Positions 15,679-24,639 of a stretch of 64,000 bases of DNA are shown in pieces. The first letter of the stretch is position 1, and the number at the start of each line of letters is the position of its first letter. The stretch comes from Thermococcus eurythermalis (GTDB lineage: Archaea > Methanobacteriota_B > Thermococci > Thermococcales > Thermococcaceae). The DNA lies in assembly GCF_000769655.1 (NCBI RefSeq), contig NZ_CP008887.1, forward strand, positions 62,001-126,000. Reading direction: 5' to 3'. A program made the position numbers and the translations under genes. The notes under the pieces are model-generated. The model searched no databases. It was not told the DNA's origin and was given only the letters and a program-made list of their open reading frames with translations.

Positions 15679-17624
15679 TGGCGAAGGTTACAGACATGGT
15701 GTTGTGGGACAAGCCGGGGGAGAAGGTTCTCCTCCTCGGCAACCAGGCCATAGCACGCGGTGCTCTGGAGGCGAACATAGCGGTTTACGCCGCCTACCCC
15801 GGAACCCCGAGCTCGGAGCTCACTGACACGATGGCCATCGTGGCAAAGAAGGCGGGCGTTTACATGGAGTACTCCACCAACGAGAAGGTCGCCTTTGAGA
15901 CTGCCCTTGCCGCGGCCTGGAGCGGCCTCAGGGCCATGACGGCAATGAAGCACGTCGGACTGAACGTCGCGGCAGATACCTTCATGAGCGCCGTCGGAAT
16001 GGGCGTCGAGGGCGGCTTTGTCATAATGGTCGCCGACGACCCGAGCATGTGGAGCAGCCAGAACGAGCAGGATACGCGTGTTTACGCGAAGTTCGCCAAC
16101 GTCCCGGTTCTTGAGCCCTCCGACCCGCACGAGGCCAAGGAGATGACGAAGTACGCCTTCGAGCTCAGCGAGAAGTTCAAGCACTTTGTCATCCTTAGGA
16201 CAACGACAAGGACTTCCCACGCCCGCGGTGACGTCATCCTTGGGGAACTCCCGGAGGAAATAAAGACCGGCAAGAGGAAGTTCGGCAACTTCAAGAAGGA
16301 CCCGAGCAGGTTCGTGGACGTCCCGGCCAACGCCAGGAAGTTCCACCCGATAATACTCGAGAAGATAGAGAAGATACGCGAGGAGCTCAACGACTGCCCG
16401 TTCAACTGGATAGAGGGCAAGGAAGATGCCAAGGTCGGTATAATCGCCCCCGGCCTCAGCTACGCCTACGTCAAGGAAGCCCTCCACTGGCTCGGTGTTG
16501 AGGACGTCAAGGTTCTCAAGCTCGGAACGCCGTTCCCCGTCCCGTACGGGCTCCTTGAGAAGTTCTTCGACGGCATTGAGAAGGTTCTCATCGTCGAGGA
16601 ACTTGAGCCGGTCGTCGAGGAGCAGGTCAAGACCTGGGCCTACGACAGGGGCATCAGAATTCCAATCCACGGAAAGGACCTCGTGCCGAGGGTCTACGAG
16701 ATGACCACGAGGAGGGCCGTCGAGGCCATAGCCAAGTTCCTCGGTATCCCCACACCGGTCAACTACGAGGAGCTTGACGCAAAGTACAAGAAGGCGCTTG
16801 AGATAGTCCCGCCGAGGCCACCGAGCCTCTGTCCGGCCTGTCCTCACAGGAACAGCTTCTTCGCCATAAAGAAGGCCACCCACTCAAAGGGCATCTACCC
16901 CAGCGACATAGGCTGTTACACCCTCGGTCTCCTGCCGCCGCTCAACGCCGTTGACACCACCGTCGCAATGGGTGCTTCAATAGGCATCGCCCACGGCCTC
17001 AGCGTTGCCCTCAACGGAAGCCTCGCCGAGGAAGAGAGGAAGACCGGCAAGGAGAAGAAGGTCATCGTTGCTACCATCGGTGACTCGACCTTCTACCACA
17101 CCGGACTTCCTGCCCTGGCCAACGCCATCTACAACCGCTCCAACGTGCTCGTCGTCGTCCTCGACAACCTCGTGACGGCAATGACCGGCGACCAGCCCAA
17201 CCCGAGCACCGGCCAGACTCCGCACGGTGAGGGTAGGAGGATACCAATAGAGGACGTCGCCAAGGCGATGGGTGCCGACTTCGTTGCCGTCGTCGACCCA
17301 TACGACATAAAGGCCACCTACGAGACCATAAAGAAGGCCCTTGAGGTTGATGGCGTCAGCGTCGTCGTCACGAGGCAGATCTGTGCCCTCTACAGGATAG
17401 GCCAGATGAGAAGGAAGGGAGAGAAGTGGCCAATCTACTACGTGGACGAGGAGAAGTGTACCGGCTGTAAGATATGTATCAACGCCTACGGCTGTCCGGC
17501 AATCTACTGGGACGAGGAGAAGAAGCAGGCGAGAATAGAGCCGAGCATGTGCTGGGGCTGTGGAGGCTGTGCTCAGATCTGTCCGTTTGGAGCCTTTAAG
17601 CCCGTAGAGGGGGGAGAAGAATGA
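15678..17624 (+). CDS. iorA: Indolepyruvate:ferredoxin oxidoreductase, alpha subunit
   Basis: A 648-residue subunit that oxidatively decarboxylates aryl pyruvates from aromatic amino acids to aryl-acetyl-CoA, reducing ferredoxin. Domains: N-terminal pyrimidine-binding ([31 protein letters not shown]), C-terminal TPP-binding ([39 protein letters not shown]), and two [4Fe-4S] motifs ([14 protein letters not shown] and [12 protein letters not shown]). ATG 15678 has GGAGGTG 7 nt upstream. It overlaps iorB by 4 bp. Confidence 0.95.
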   Translation: MAKVTDMVLWDKPGEKVLLLGNQAIARGALEANIAVYAAYPGTPSSELTDTMAIVAKKAGVYMEYSTNEKVAFETALAAAWSGLRAMTAMKHVGLNVAADTFMSAVGMGVEGGFVIMVADDPSMWSSQNEQDTRVYAKFANVPVLEPSDPHEAKEMTKYAFELSEKFKHFVILRTTTRTSHARGDVILGELPEEIKTGKRKFGNFKKDPSRFVDVPANARKFHPIILEKIEKIREELNDCPFNWIEGKEDAKVGIIAPGLSYAYVKEALHWLGVEDVKVLKLGTPFPVPYGLLEKFFDGIEKVLIVEELEPVVEEQVKTWAYDRGIRIPIHGKDLVPRVYEMTTRRAVEAIAKFLGIPTPVNYEELDAKYKKALEIVPPRPPSLCPACPHRNSFFAIKKATHSKGIYPSDIGCYTLGLLPPLNAVDTTVAMGASIGIAHGLSVALNGSLAEEERKTGKEKKVIVATIGDSTFYHTGLPALANAIYNRSNVLVVVLDNLVTAMTGDQPNPSTGQTPHGEGRRIPIEDVAKAMGADFVAVVDPYDIKATYETIKKALEVDGVSVVVTRQICALYRIGQMRRKGEKWPIYYVDEEKCTGCKICINAYGCPAIYWDEEKKQARIEPSMCWGCGGCAQICPFGAFKPVEGGEE

Positions 17625-18229
17625 AGGAGTATAACATTGTCATCACCGGTGTCGGCGGCCAGGGTGTCCTTACGGCCGCAAACATCCTCGGTTGGGCCGC
17701 CCTTCACGCCGGCCACAAGGTCAGGATGGGTGAAGTTCACGGCATGAGCCAGCGCTTTGGTAGCGTCGTCTCTTACGTCCGCTTCGGTGAGGAAGTCTAC
17801 GGCTCGATGGTTCCTGAAGGAAAGGGCGACGTTATCCTCGCTTTTGAGCCTGTCGAGGCGCTCCGCTACATCAACTACCTCAAGGAGGGCGGAATGGTCG
17901 TCGTGAACACCAAGCCCATCGTCCCGGTCCAGGTCTCGATGGGCAAGGCCCGCTACCCCGAGCTCGAAGAAATCAGGAAGATAGTCGAGGAGGACTTCAA
18001 GGCCAAGTGGATAGGCTTCAACGCCGAGGAGCTCGCCATAAAGGCCGGCCACGTCGTAACTACTAACACCGTCCTCATCGGTGCCCTGACCCAGATTCCG
18101 GAGTTCCCGCTTGACGCGGAGCACGTTAGAGATGTCATAAGGCTCAGCGTCCCGCCAAAGGCCGTCGAGATGAACATGAAGGCCTTCGACCTCGGTGTCC
18201 AGGCCGCTAAGGAGATTCTGGGGCTTTAA
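17621..18229 (+). CDS. iorB: Indolepyruvate:ferredoxin oxidoreductase, beta subunit
   Basis: A 202-residue gamma-type 2-oxoacid oxidoreductase domain that completes the enzyme with IorA. Motifs: [20 protein letters not shown] at the N-terminus, [19 protein letters not shown], and [20 protein letters not shown]. Length is typical. It overlaps iorA (ATGA), which supports equimolar expression. A hairpin plus T-run spans its stop codon. Confidence 0.95.
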   Translation: MKEYNIVITGVGGQGVLTAANILGWAALHAGHKVRMGEVHGMSQRFGSVVSYVRFGEEVYGSMVPEGKGDVILAFEPVEALRYINYLKEGGMVVVNTKPIVPVQVSMGKARYPELEEIRKIVEEDFKAKWIGFNAEELAIKAGHVVTTNTVLIGALTQIPEFPLDAEHVRDVIRLSVPPKAVEMNMKAFDLGVQAAKEILGL

Positions 18230-18250
18230 GGCCCCACAATTTTTATTAAT
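18220..18250 (+). terminator. Hairpin/T-run terminator of the IOR operon
   Basis: GGGGC (18220-18224) pairs with GCCCC (18231-18235) across a TTTAAG loop, with the iorB stop inside, followed by ACAATTTTTATTAAT. This resembles an intrinsic terminator and marks the operon end, just before the McrBC-like block. Confidence 0.65.
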
Positions 18251-18283
18251 TCTCATTCTGTTAGTAACTTTGGTGTTCCCCCA

Positions 18284-19906
18284 GTGGAGTGCATAGAGGG
18301 GAAGGAGATAACATCAACCAAAAGCGGATGCTGGACGTTTTCAGACGGCGAGCGGTGGTATCTCTTTGAGTGGGTTGATTACCTGCTTAAACCTGAAATT
18401 GACACAGATGAAGTTCTCGTTGGCAAAATACCGGCGACAAAATTGAGAAATGGGCAGTTCTTGATTTCATTCAAAAACTTCATCGGGGAGACCGAGATAA
18501 CGGGTGTTAAAAACGGGGAAATCGTCTTTAAACGTCCTGTGAAGGTTCTTTCGCTCAAATTTTCGAAAATATATCCTAACGTCTTTGCTTCTATGAATGG
18601 ACACGGAATAACACGCTTCTCAAAAGTCCAAGATTTGTTTGTGGGGCGACTCATTGAGGATGTAATAAAGCACTCCCTCTCAATGCCCTTCCAGCTGGAA
18701 TCGCCAACGGGCTTTGCAGTGGAAGAAAGCGATGAGCCCGTAAACGAGCTCTTTGCTTACCATTACCTCCGCTCAAACAAAACTCGAATCATCGAGGCCT
18801 TTGAGATAGTCGTGCACAGAATGAAACGAGAACTTAGAGTGGAGGAAGAGTGGCTAAGGCCAGATGAGGTCGACGAAGTAACCCCAGAAACGCTGATTTC
18901 AATCACCGAACACCCGGAATATCTGGCACCGGCTGGAGAGGGTGTTCTTGTGGCGAGATACCTGAACGGCTACGTGCCCACCAAAGTTCTCGGAAGTAGA
19001 AAGTACAAGAGCTTTGACACCCCAGAGAACAGGTTTGCAAAGCATTTTCTTGGTATTCTTATCGAGTGGAGTGAGAGGGTAATAAACGCCTTCGAGAACG
19101 GAAAAAAGGCTGACCTGAAGCTCATTAGGGAGCTCCTTGAAGAGCTTGAGTTCGTTAGAAGCGATGACATCTGGGAAGAAATAGGGGACATGACGCTATT
19201 CCCATATACTTCACAAACTCTACTGAAGGGCGACGGCTACCGTGACCTGCTTGAGCTGTATAGGGAGTTCACGGCGTACTCGCCTTTCTTCGAGGGGCTT
19301 CAAAAGGCAATAGACAACAGGGACATAGCGAAGCTCTACGAGTACTGGGCTTTCTTCAGGCTCGTGGAGGAACTTGGCAGAGTCCTTGGGAAGAAGGACA
19401 TCCGCATCGTTGTCACACCCGCGGGGGAGTTATCAGAAAGCGGAGACGTTTACGCACAATTTGACAATGGCCGGAGGCTCTACTACAACAAAAGGCTAAT
19501 CCCAAGGAAGTGGAGCTACTCCGTGACTCTGAGGCCAGACTTCTCGCTGTTTACTGGTGATCCTGACGAAACTGGAACAGAGCTCGTTGGGGTCTTCGAC
19601 GCGAAGTTCAAGCTTGATGTAGTTGATGAACCCAAGGAAATCGAGGGCTTTGACAAAGAAGACGAGGAAGCAGAGAGGAGTAGAAACTACACGACGTGGG
19701 CAAAGCTTGAGGACATTTACAAGATGCACACCTACAGGGACGCTTTAAGGTGTAATTTCGCGGTGGTGCTGTATCCGGGAAGGAGGAGTGTGTTTTTTGA
19801 TATTGACAAAGGTAGATTAAGTGGGAGTTTTGATTTTAGCAGTCTTTTGTCCAGAGATTTGAAGGGTGTTGGATATATTAGGGTGGCACCGGAGGTGAAA
19901 CTGTGA
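18284..19906 (+). CDS. McrC-like DUF2357 / PD-(D/E)XK nuclease protein
   Basis: A 540-residue protein. The long N-terminal part resembles DUF2357: IPATKLRNGQFLISFKNFIG, then a helical part including FDTPENRFAKHFLGILIEW. The C-terminal domain carries a PD-(D/E)XK nuclease core: RPDF (Asp about 419), then GVFDAKFKL (Asp about 439, Lys about 441), then YKMHTYRDAL. This is the layout of McrC-family nucleases that pair with McrB-like motors to cut modified DNA. GTG 18284 is the only good start. It overlaps the McrB-like gene (GTGA). Order nuclease-then-motor is the reverse of E. coli mcrBC. Its codon use is more AT-rich than the IOR genes next to it. Confidence 0.75.
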   Translation: MECIEGKEITSTKSGCWTFSDGERWYLFEWVDYLLKPEIDTDEVLVGKIPATKLRNGQFLISFKNFIGETEITGVKNGEIVFKRPVKVLSLKFSKIYPNVFASMNGHGITRFSKVQDLFVGRLIEDVIKHSLSMPFQLESPTGFAVEESDEPVNELFAYHYLRSNKTRIIEAFEIVVHRMKRELRVEEEWLRPDEVDEVTPETLISITEHPEYLAPAGEGVLVARYLNGYVPTKVLGSRKYKSFDTPENRFAKHFLGILIEWSERVINAFENGKKADLKLIRELLEELEFVRSDDIWEEIGDMTLFPYTSQTLLKGDGYRDLLELYREFTAYSPFFEGLQKAIDNRDIAKLYEYWAFFRLVEELGRVLGKKDIRIVVTPAGELSESGDVYAQFDNGRRLYYNKRLIPRKWSYSVTLRPDFSLFTGDPDETGTELVGVFDAKFKLDVVDEPKEIEGFDKEDEEAERSRNYTTWAKLEDIYKMHTYRDALRCNFAVVLYPGRRSVFFDIDKGRLSGSFDFSSLLSRDLKGVGYIRVAPEVKL

Positions 19907-21732
19907 ACGAAGAAGTTTTAGAAGCAATCCTAAGGAAAGAACGAGAAAAATACCATGAAGAATGGAAAGAAAAACGAAACAGTATTCTTCAAAACGTAGA
20001 GAGATTGAGAGACTTTGCCAAAAAAGACCACATTACAGGAGAAGACGTGAAGCATATTCATAGTAGTATTACAAAAGAGTTAAAGCTTCTGACTGGGGTT
20101 GAAATTATATGGACTTGGGGCGGGAAAGGTGCGAAAGTTGAAGAGTTCTTTAGCAGACCGGGCTTCAGAAACCTTCTTTTAAAAGCAGAGAAAATTGAAA
20201 ACGTAGACGACGCTGAGGAACTTCAAGAACTTTTAATCAAAGTAATCAAAGGGAGACACACTAAGCTATCAACCGTTAGCTCTTGGCTTTGTGTAATGAA
20301 CCCCAAAGTGTTTTATCCTATGCACAAACAAACTCTACCAAAACAAGTCAGAGAAAAGATTGGAATAAGGAAAATCTGGGGTGGAAACACGAATGAAAGG
20401 AGCATACAGGAATATATGACTTTTCTAAAAACTATCAACAAGATTAACAAGAAGCTTGGAATCGAAACTATGATTGAGAGTGCGTTTTACTTGAGCAGAT
20501 TTAGGGGTTCAGATAATAACAGGGGACCTCAAAAAAGAACTATAGGAAGGTATCTCTCATACAGAGGTTACTTTTATTCCCAACACCTCGTCTCCCAGTT
20601 CTATACGGCACTCAAAACCAAGGGCTTTGTAATCCTCTCGGGCCTGACGGGAACCGGAAAGACAAAGATAGCGCAGGAGCTCGCGGAACTCCTCGATGAC
20701 TCTAAGAAAAACCTCCTGTTCCTCCCCGTCCGCCCGGACTGGAGAGACTCAAAAGCATTGCTCGGATATTACAATCCGCTGACTGGAGAATATCAAAGAA
20801 CACAACTGCTCGACTTTATCTTAAAAGCTATCGAGGACTACGATAAAAACCGTGAGAACGCCATGCCCTACTTCGTTATTCTCGACGAAATGAACCTTGC
20901 CCACGTCGAGTACTACTTCGCTGACTTCCTCAGCGTCCTTGAGAGTGGGAGAGACGATGATGGATTCACAAGGGAACCCATACCGCTCCACGAGGTTGGG
21001 AAGGTTGAAAAAGAACAGGAGATTCCAAGGGAACTCAAACTCCCACCAAACCTTTACATCATCGGAACCGTGAACATGGACGAGACCACTTACTCATTCA
21101 GCCCGAAGGTTCTGGACAGAGCTTTCGTTGTAGAGTTCCATGACGTTGACCTCGAAAACTACCCATCACAGGATTCGGAGTCTGAGTTATCCCCAGAAAC
21201 TATTAACGCCTTGAAAGGCCTCATACTGGACGACCTTCGCGGCGAAAAGGGCAAATTCCTCGCCCGTTCAAAGGAAGAGGCAAACAAAGCAGTCAGAGAG
21301 CTAAAAGGTACAGAGTACTGGAGAGTTCTCGCTGAACTTAACGGGGTCCTTGAACCCTACGATATGCACTTCGGCTATCGCGTCGTTGATGAGATTGCGC
21401 TGTTTTTCCAGAGCGCCAAGGAGAGCCAGGACAAAGGCATCGTGGAATTCAGGGATGATGACGAAATCTTCGACCTCGCACTCCTGATGAAAGTTCTCCC
21501 GAAGTTCCACGGGAACAGGAAGAAGCTCGAAGAGCCTTTGAAAGCCATCTTAAAGCTGTGCCTCTCAGAGAACGCGAAAACCAGAGTTCAAGACCTTGGA
21601 AGGAAAGCTGTTCTAAGCATGCTCAAAAACTGGGAAAAGGAAAAAGAAAACTTCCGCTTCAAACACACGGCCAGGAAAGTCCTCCGCATGCTCCGCCAGC
21701 TATACGAGATAGGCTTCGCGAGCTTCAGCTGA
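19903..21732 (+). CDS. McrB-like AAA+ NTPase with an unrecognised N-terminal domain
   Basis: A 609-residue protein. The AAA+ domain (from about residue 225) has Walker A GLTGTGKT (247-254), Walker B YFVILDEMNLAHVEYYFADF, and the McrB-type block IIGTVNMDETTYSFSPKVLD followed by RAFVVEF, typical of GTP-using McrB motors. The first about 215 residues contain IIWTWGGKGAK, SWLCVMNPKVFYPMHKQT and IRKIWGGNTNE, presumably the specificity domain; I do not recognise the fold. DNA up to about 20,580 is clearly AT-rich (AAA, AGA, ATA codons), while the AAA part has ordinary composition, suggesting domain exchange. GTG 19903 has GGAGGTG upstream and overlaps the McrC-like stop. Confidence 0.8.
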   Translation: MNEEVLEAILRKEREKYHEEWKEKRNSILQNVERLRDFAKKDHITGEDVKHIHSSITKELKLLTGVEIIWTWGGKGAKVEEFFSRPGFRNLLLKAEKIENVDDAEELQELLIKVIKGRHTKLSTVSSWLCVMNPKVFYPMHKQTLPKQVREKIGIRKIWGGNTNERSIQEYMTFLKTINKINKKLGIETMIESAFYLSRFRGSDNNRGPQKRTIGRYLSYRGYFYSQHLVSQFYTALKTKGFVILSGLTGTGKTKIAQELAELLDDSKKNLLFLPVRPDWRDSKALLGYYNPLTGEYQRTQLLDFILKAIEDYDKNRENAMPYFVILDEMNLAHVEYYFADFLSVLESGRDDDGFTREPIPLHEVGKVEKEQEIPRELKLPPNLYIIGTVNMDETTYSFSPKVLDRAFVVEFHDVDLENYPSQDSESELSPETINALKGLILDDLRGEKGKFLARSKEEANKAVRELKGTEYWRVLAELNGVLEPYDMHFGYRVVDEIALFFQSAKESQDKGIVEFRDDDEIFDLALLMKVLPKFHGNRKKLEEPLKAILKLCLSENAKTRVQDLGRKAVLSMLKNWEKEKENFRFKHTARKVLRMLRQLYEIGFASFS

Positions 21733-21750
21733 CATTTATTTTTTCCAAAA
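21733..21750 (+). terminator. T-rich terminator after the McrB-like gene
   Basis: CATTTATTTTTTCC follows the stop codon without a clear stem, ending the two-gene unit before the separate ATPase promoter (CCCTTATAAC, 21751-21760). Confidence 0.5.
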
Positions 21751-21759
21751 CCCTTATAA

Positions 21760-21794
21760 CTTACCCCGGGGTAAGTAACTTACGGTGGGATAAG
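21760..21794. repeat. Paired 16-bp palindromes bordering the start of ATPase copy 2
   Basis: Box A CTTACCCCGGGGTAAG (21760-21775) is a perfect palindrome. After TAA comes box B CTTACGGTGGGATAAG (21779-21794), an imperfect palindrome ending one base before the TTG start. The TATA box CCCTTATAAC abuts box A. Box A recurs at 22886-22901 in the same orientation (15 of 16 identical). Box B recurs inverted at 22905-22920 (15 of 16). Centre spacing is 19 bp at both ends. Confidence 0.8.
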
Positions 21795-22919
21795 TTGCTG
21801 TTCGACCTCCAGCCAAAGAGGAGAAGGGAAGACCTCTACGATAGGGAGGAAGAGCTCAAGGAGTTTTCCGAAGCCATTGAGCTTGGGGAAACGCTAATCC
21901 TTCTGCTCGGCATCAGGAGACTCGGCAAAAGCTCCCTCCTCAATGTTGCTCTCTCTGAGTCCGGAAAGCCGTTCTCCAAGATTGACGTTCGCTCGCTCTA
22001 CTTCACCCATGGCTCGATTCCCCAGGAGCTGCTCGCGAGAAAACTCCTCGAAGGCCTTCTCAAGTCTCTGAAGGGAAGAGACAAAGTGAGGATGGAACTT
22101 GTGAAGGCTCTCTCAAGGATTAAGGGGGTTAAAGTTTCGGGTCTTCAGGTGGAGTTTGATGAAAAGCCCGACCTTGCAGGACTTCTTGAGAGGCTTGACG
22201 CATGGGCCGAGAAAACCGGGAGGAGAGTTATAATCGCCTTCGACGAGGCCCAGTACCTGAGGCTTTCGGGGATACGGTACGATGGGCTCATAGCGTACGC
22301 CGTGGACAACCTGCCGAACCTGACGTTTGTACTGACTGGCTCCGAAGTTGGAATGCTCCACGATTTCATCGGACTCGACGACCCCAAAAAGCCCTTATTT
22401 GGTAGGTACGCGAGGGAAATAACACTGAAGAGGTTTTCGAAGGAGCAGAGCAGGGATTTCCTGAGAAGGGGGTTCGACGAGCTTGGGGTAAAAGTTCAAG
22501 AAGAGGAAATCAAGAAAGCCGTAGAAAAGCTCGACGGCATAGTCGGATGGCTGACCCTTTACGGCTACATAAGAGGAGTTAGAAAGCTCCCCGAAAAAGA
22601 TGCCCTCGATGAGCTCTTTGAACGGGCCAAAGCGCTGGTTCTTGACGAAATCTCGGCCCTCACGAGGTACAGCGCGAGGTACCGGTTCATTCTCAAAGCC
22701 GTTGCCCTTGGAAACAGCTCATGGAGCTCCATAAAGGAGTACGTGGAGTTCAAGGCGGGAAAGATAAACGATGCGAAGTTCTCTGCTCTGTTGAAGAACC
22801 TCGTTAAGTACGGCTACCTTGAAAAGGGTGAAGATGGCTATTCCATTCCTGACCCAGTAGTCAAGGAAGTCATAAAGAGGACCAACTTACCCCAGGGTAA
22901 GCCACTTATCCCCCCGTAA
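21795..22919 (+). CDS. Archaeal ATPase, PF01637-type STAND/AAA family (copy 2)
   Basis: A 374-residue P-loop ATPase paralogous to 318-1415. Shared blocks: FDLQPKRRREDLYDREEEL, Walker A LGIRRLGKSSLL, Walker B VIIAFDEAQYLRLSG, TGSEVGMLHDFIGLDDPKKP, and a C-terminal winged-helix region. Start TTG 21795 is inferred: GGTGG lies 6 nt upstream and the protein then aligns with copy 1 at its second to third residues. Frame-open sequence upstream to 21558 overlaps the McrB-like gene and is not family-like. The last codons (LPQGKPLIPP) lie inside the downstream palindrome pair. Function is unknown. Confidence 0.83.
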   Translation: MLFDLQPKRRREDLYDREEELKEFSEAIELGETLILLLGIRRLGKSSLLNVALSESGKPFSKIDVRSLYFTHGSIPQELLARKLLEGLLKSLKGRDKVRMELVKALSRIKGVKVSGLQVEFDEKPDLAGLLERLDAWAEKTGRRVIIAFDEAQYLRLSGIRYDGLIAYAVDNLPNLTFVLTGSEVGMLHDFIGLDDPKKPLFGRYAREITLKRFSKEQSRDFLRRGFDELGVKVQEEEIKKAVEKLDGIVGWLTLYGYIRGVRKLPEKDALDELFERAKALVLDEISALTRYSARYRFILKAVALGNSSWSSIKEYVEFKAGKINDAKFSALLKNLVKYGYLEKGEDGYSIPDPVVKEVIKRTNLPQGKPLIPP

Positions 22920-22920
22920 G
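22886..22920. repeat. Paired 16-bp palindromes bordering the end of ATPase copy 2
   Basis: CTTACCCCAGGGTAAG (22886-22901), CCA, then CTTATCCCCCCGTAAG (22905-22920). The first matches box A of the upstream site directly; the second is box B inverted. The stop codon TAA (22917-22919) is inside the second box, so the coding frame is bounded by the repeats almost to the base. The convergent HDAC-like gene ends at 22921. Confidence 0.8.
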
Positions 22921-23922
22921 TTAGAACTCCCACCACTCGGAATGTATCTCTTTCACCCTCGCAACGGTTCTGAGCGCCTCGTACGATGGACTGACCGGAA
23001 CCTCGCGGATTTCCCCGCTCAGGTAGCCCCTGATGAACGCGGGAAGACCTTTGTCAAGACCAACCGAGTAGCCACCCTCAAAAACCACCGCCAGCGGATA
23101 GCGCGAAAGAGTTGAACCAGCATAGGCGAAGAAGAGCTCACTCAGTCTTAGCGTTGTTAGATTCTCGCCGAGGAAGCCGTCGAAGCCGGCTGAAATGACA
23201 ACAAGCTTTGGTTTGAACTGGGCCAGTATCGGAAGAACTATTTCGTTCCATGCATAGATGTAGTCATCGTCTCTCGCATAGTGGGGCATCGGCAGGTTTA
23301 TTTTCGTCCCCTCAGCTCCATTACCGCCGACCTCGTATTCATAACCGCTCCACGGATAGATGTCGCGCTCGTGCAGGTCTACGTGGACTACTTTGTTGTC
23401 GTTCCAGAATATCTCCTGCGTCCCGTTGCCGTGGTGGGCGTCGAAGTCTATGACGAGAACCTTCCCGGTGAGCTCCTCGGCGACCTTTGCCGCGTATGCA
23501 GCGTTGTTGAAGATGCAGAAGCCCAGAGTCGGGGCATTAAAGGCCCTGCCCGACCTGCCGGCGTGATGGCCGGGAGGCCTGACGAGGGCAAGGTAGAGGC
23601 CCTTTCTCTTTAAAGCCATCTCGACAGCCGTCCGCGAGGCCCCAAATGCGAGGAGAGAAGCCTCCCATGTGCCCGGGGAGACGTAGGTGTCCGGGTCAAG
23701 GTAGGAGAATTTTATGCTTCTCTCCCTGACAAGCTCAACGTAGTCCTCTGTGTGGACGGTCAGAAGCTCTTCCTCAGGTACGGGGCTGGGCTCAATTGGC
23801 TTCCACAGGCCCAAACGCTGGAGAGCCTTTATGGCCCGCAGCAGCCTGCCGGGGTTCTCGGGGTGGTAGTTTTCAGGCCTATGTTCAAGAAAAACCGGGG
23901 AATAAATTACTGAAAAGGCCAA
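22921..23922 (-). CDS. Histone deacetylase-fold (HDAC / AcuC / APAH) amidohydrolase
   Basis: A 333-residue Zn-dependent amidohydrolase of the HDAC superfamily. Catalytic motifs: LVRPPGHHAGRSG (His pair), VLVIDFDAHHGNGTQEIFW (Asp-His ligands), VVISAGFDGFLGENLTTLRL (Asp ligand), and a late VFEGGYSV. Archaeal members deacetylate polyamines or other small amines, or possibly proteins; sequence alone does not decide. TTG 23922 has GGTGAGG 5 nt upstream. The gene follows tbp at 6 bp, so they share a transcript. Confidence 0.88.
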   Translation of the reverse strand: MAFSVIYSPVFLEHRPENYHPENPGRLLRAIKALQRLGLWKPIEPSPVPEEELLTVHTEDYVELVRERSIKFSYLDPDTYVSPGTWEASLLAFGASRTAVEMALKRKGLYLALVRPPGHHAGRSGRAFNAPTLGFCIFNNAAYAAKVAEELTGKVLVIDFDAHHGNGTQEIFWNDNKVVHVDLHERDIYPWSGYEYEVGGNGAEGTKINLPMPHYARDDDYIYAWNEIVLPILAQFKPKLVVISAGFDGFLGENLTTLRLSELFFAYAGSTLSRYPLAVVFEGGYSVGLDKGLPAFIRGYLSGEIREVPVSPSYEALRTVARVKEIHSEWWEF

Positions 23923-23928
23923 ACGGCC

Positions 23929-24504
23929 TCACCATTCTTCGTCCTCTTCCTCTATAAGGCCGTACTTCTCCAGCTCGCGGAGGAGCTTTCTGACGGCTTC
24001 CCAGGCGTCGTCCTCGCTCTTGGCACCGGAACAGACTATTTTACCGGAAGAGAAGAGCAGTATGACGGCCCTCGGCTCCTTTACGCGGTAGATAACACCC
24101 GGGAACTGCTCGGGCTCGTACTCACAGTTGGGAAGACTGAGCGCAACGGCATCGAGGTTAAACTCCATACCAATGTCACCGCTGAAAACCATGTTCTGGA
24201 TGTCAATCTGGGGCTCGCGGTGGAACTTTGCCCCGATCTTCTTGAGCATCATAATAAGCTTGTTAACGGCCCTCTTTATGTCGTCGACGCTCTTTGCCCC
24301 GGTGACAACGAGCTTTCCTGAGCTAAATATAAGCAGGGCGACCTTGGGTTCATCAAAACGGCATATGATTCCCGGGAACTCCTCCGGATTGTACTTTGAG
24401 TTGGGGCATATTTCAATAACCTTTTCAAGGTTCAGCTCCGTAAAGAGGTCAACAGAAGCCACGATGTTTTCAATCCTGAGCTTTACATTGCTCATGTCCA
24501 CCAA
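23929..24504 (-). CDS. tbp: TATA-box-binding protein
   Basis: A 191-residue general transcription factor made of two direct repeats: [20 protein letters not shown] / [10 protein letters not shown] and [20 protein letters not shown] / [10 protein letters not shown]. It ends in the acidic tail EEEDEEW seen in Thermococcales TBPs. TTG 24504 is chosen because GGAGGTG lies 6 nt upstream and the resulting [20 protein letters not shown] matches the Pyrococcus N-terminus as I recall it; ATG 24495 is the alternative. Confidence 0.97.
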   Translation of the reverse strand: MVDMSNVKLRIENIVASVDLFTELNLEKVIEICPNSKYNPEEFPGIICRFDEPKVALLIFSSGKLVVTGAKSVDDIKRAVNKLIMMLKKIGAKFHREPQIDIQNMVFSGDIGMEFNLDAVALSLPNCEYEPEQFPGVIYRVKEPRAVILLFSSGKIVCSGAKSEDDAWEAVRKLLRELEKYGLIEEEDEEW

Positions 24505-24524
24505 GGTTTACACCTCCGAATGGT

Positions 24525-24548
24525 GGGTTTAAAAACCCTTTATAAATG
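24525..24548 (-). promoter_or_regulatory. tbp promoter region
   Basis: Two overlapping TATA candidates on the minus strand: TTTATAAAG (about 24538-24546) and GTTTTTAAAC, inside palindrome GGGTTTAAAAACCC (24525-24538). Either could be used. A palindromic TATA in front of the gene for TBP itself would allow autoregulation. Confidence 0.45.
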
Positions 24549-24639
24549 GGGCACTCGCTTTTTAAAGCTTTATGCTCAGAGAAGGGCATCGAAATTAAGA
24601 AACGGTAGACGGTTAAAGAAAAGAAGGACTACATCACAA

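Noticed and set aside
15567-16883. 438-codon open frame on the minus strand
   Set aside because: It lies fully inside iorA; the product is rich in Leu/Val/Asp/Gly from reversed codons, with no family motif. Shadow frame.
21558-21794. Longer N-terminus for the second ATPase
   Set aside because: This stretch overlaps the McrB-like gene, the terminator and the palindromes. The family sequence starts near 21795.
21760-22920. Insertion sequence interpretation of the palindrome-bounded ATPase
   Set aside because: The protein is a PF01637-type ATPase without transposase motifs, and no target-site duplication is seen. Kept as an operator or cassette question rather than called a mobile element.
18284-22920. 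CRISPR-Cas or BREX/DISARM assignment for the defence-like block
   Set aside because: No cas, pgl, brx or methylase motifs and no repeat array. Only McrBC-like and PF01637 features are present.
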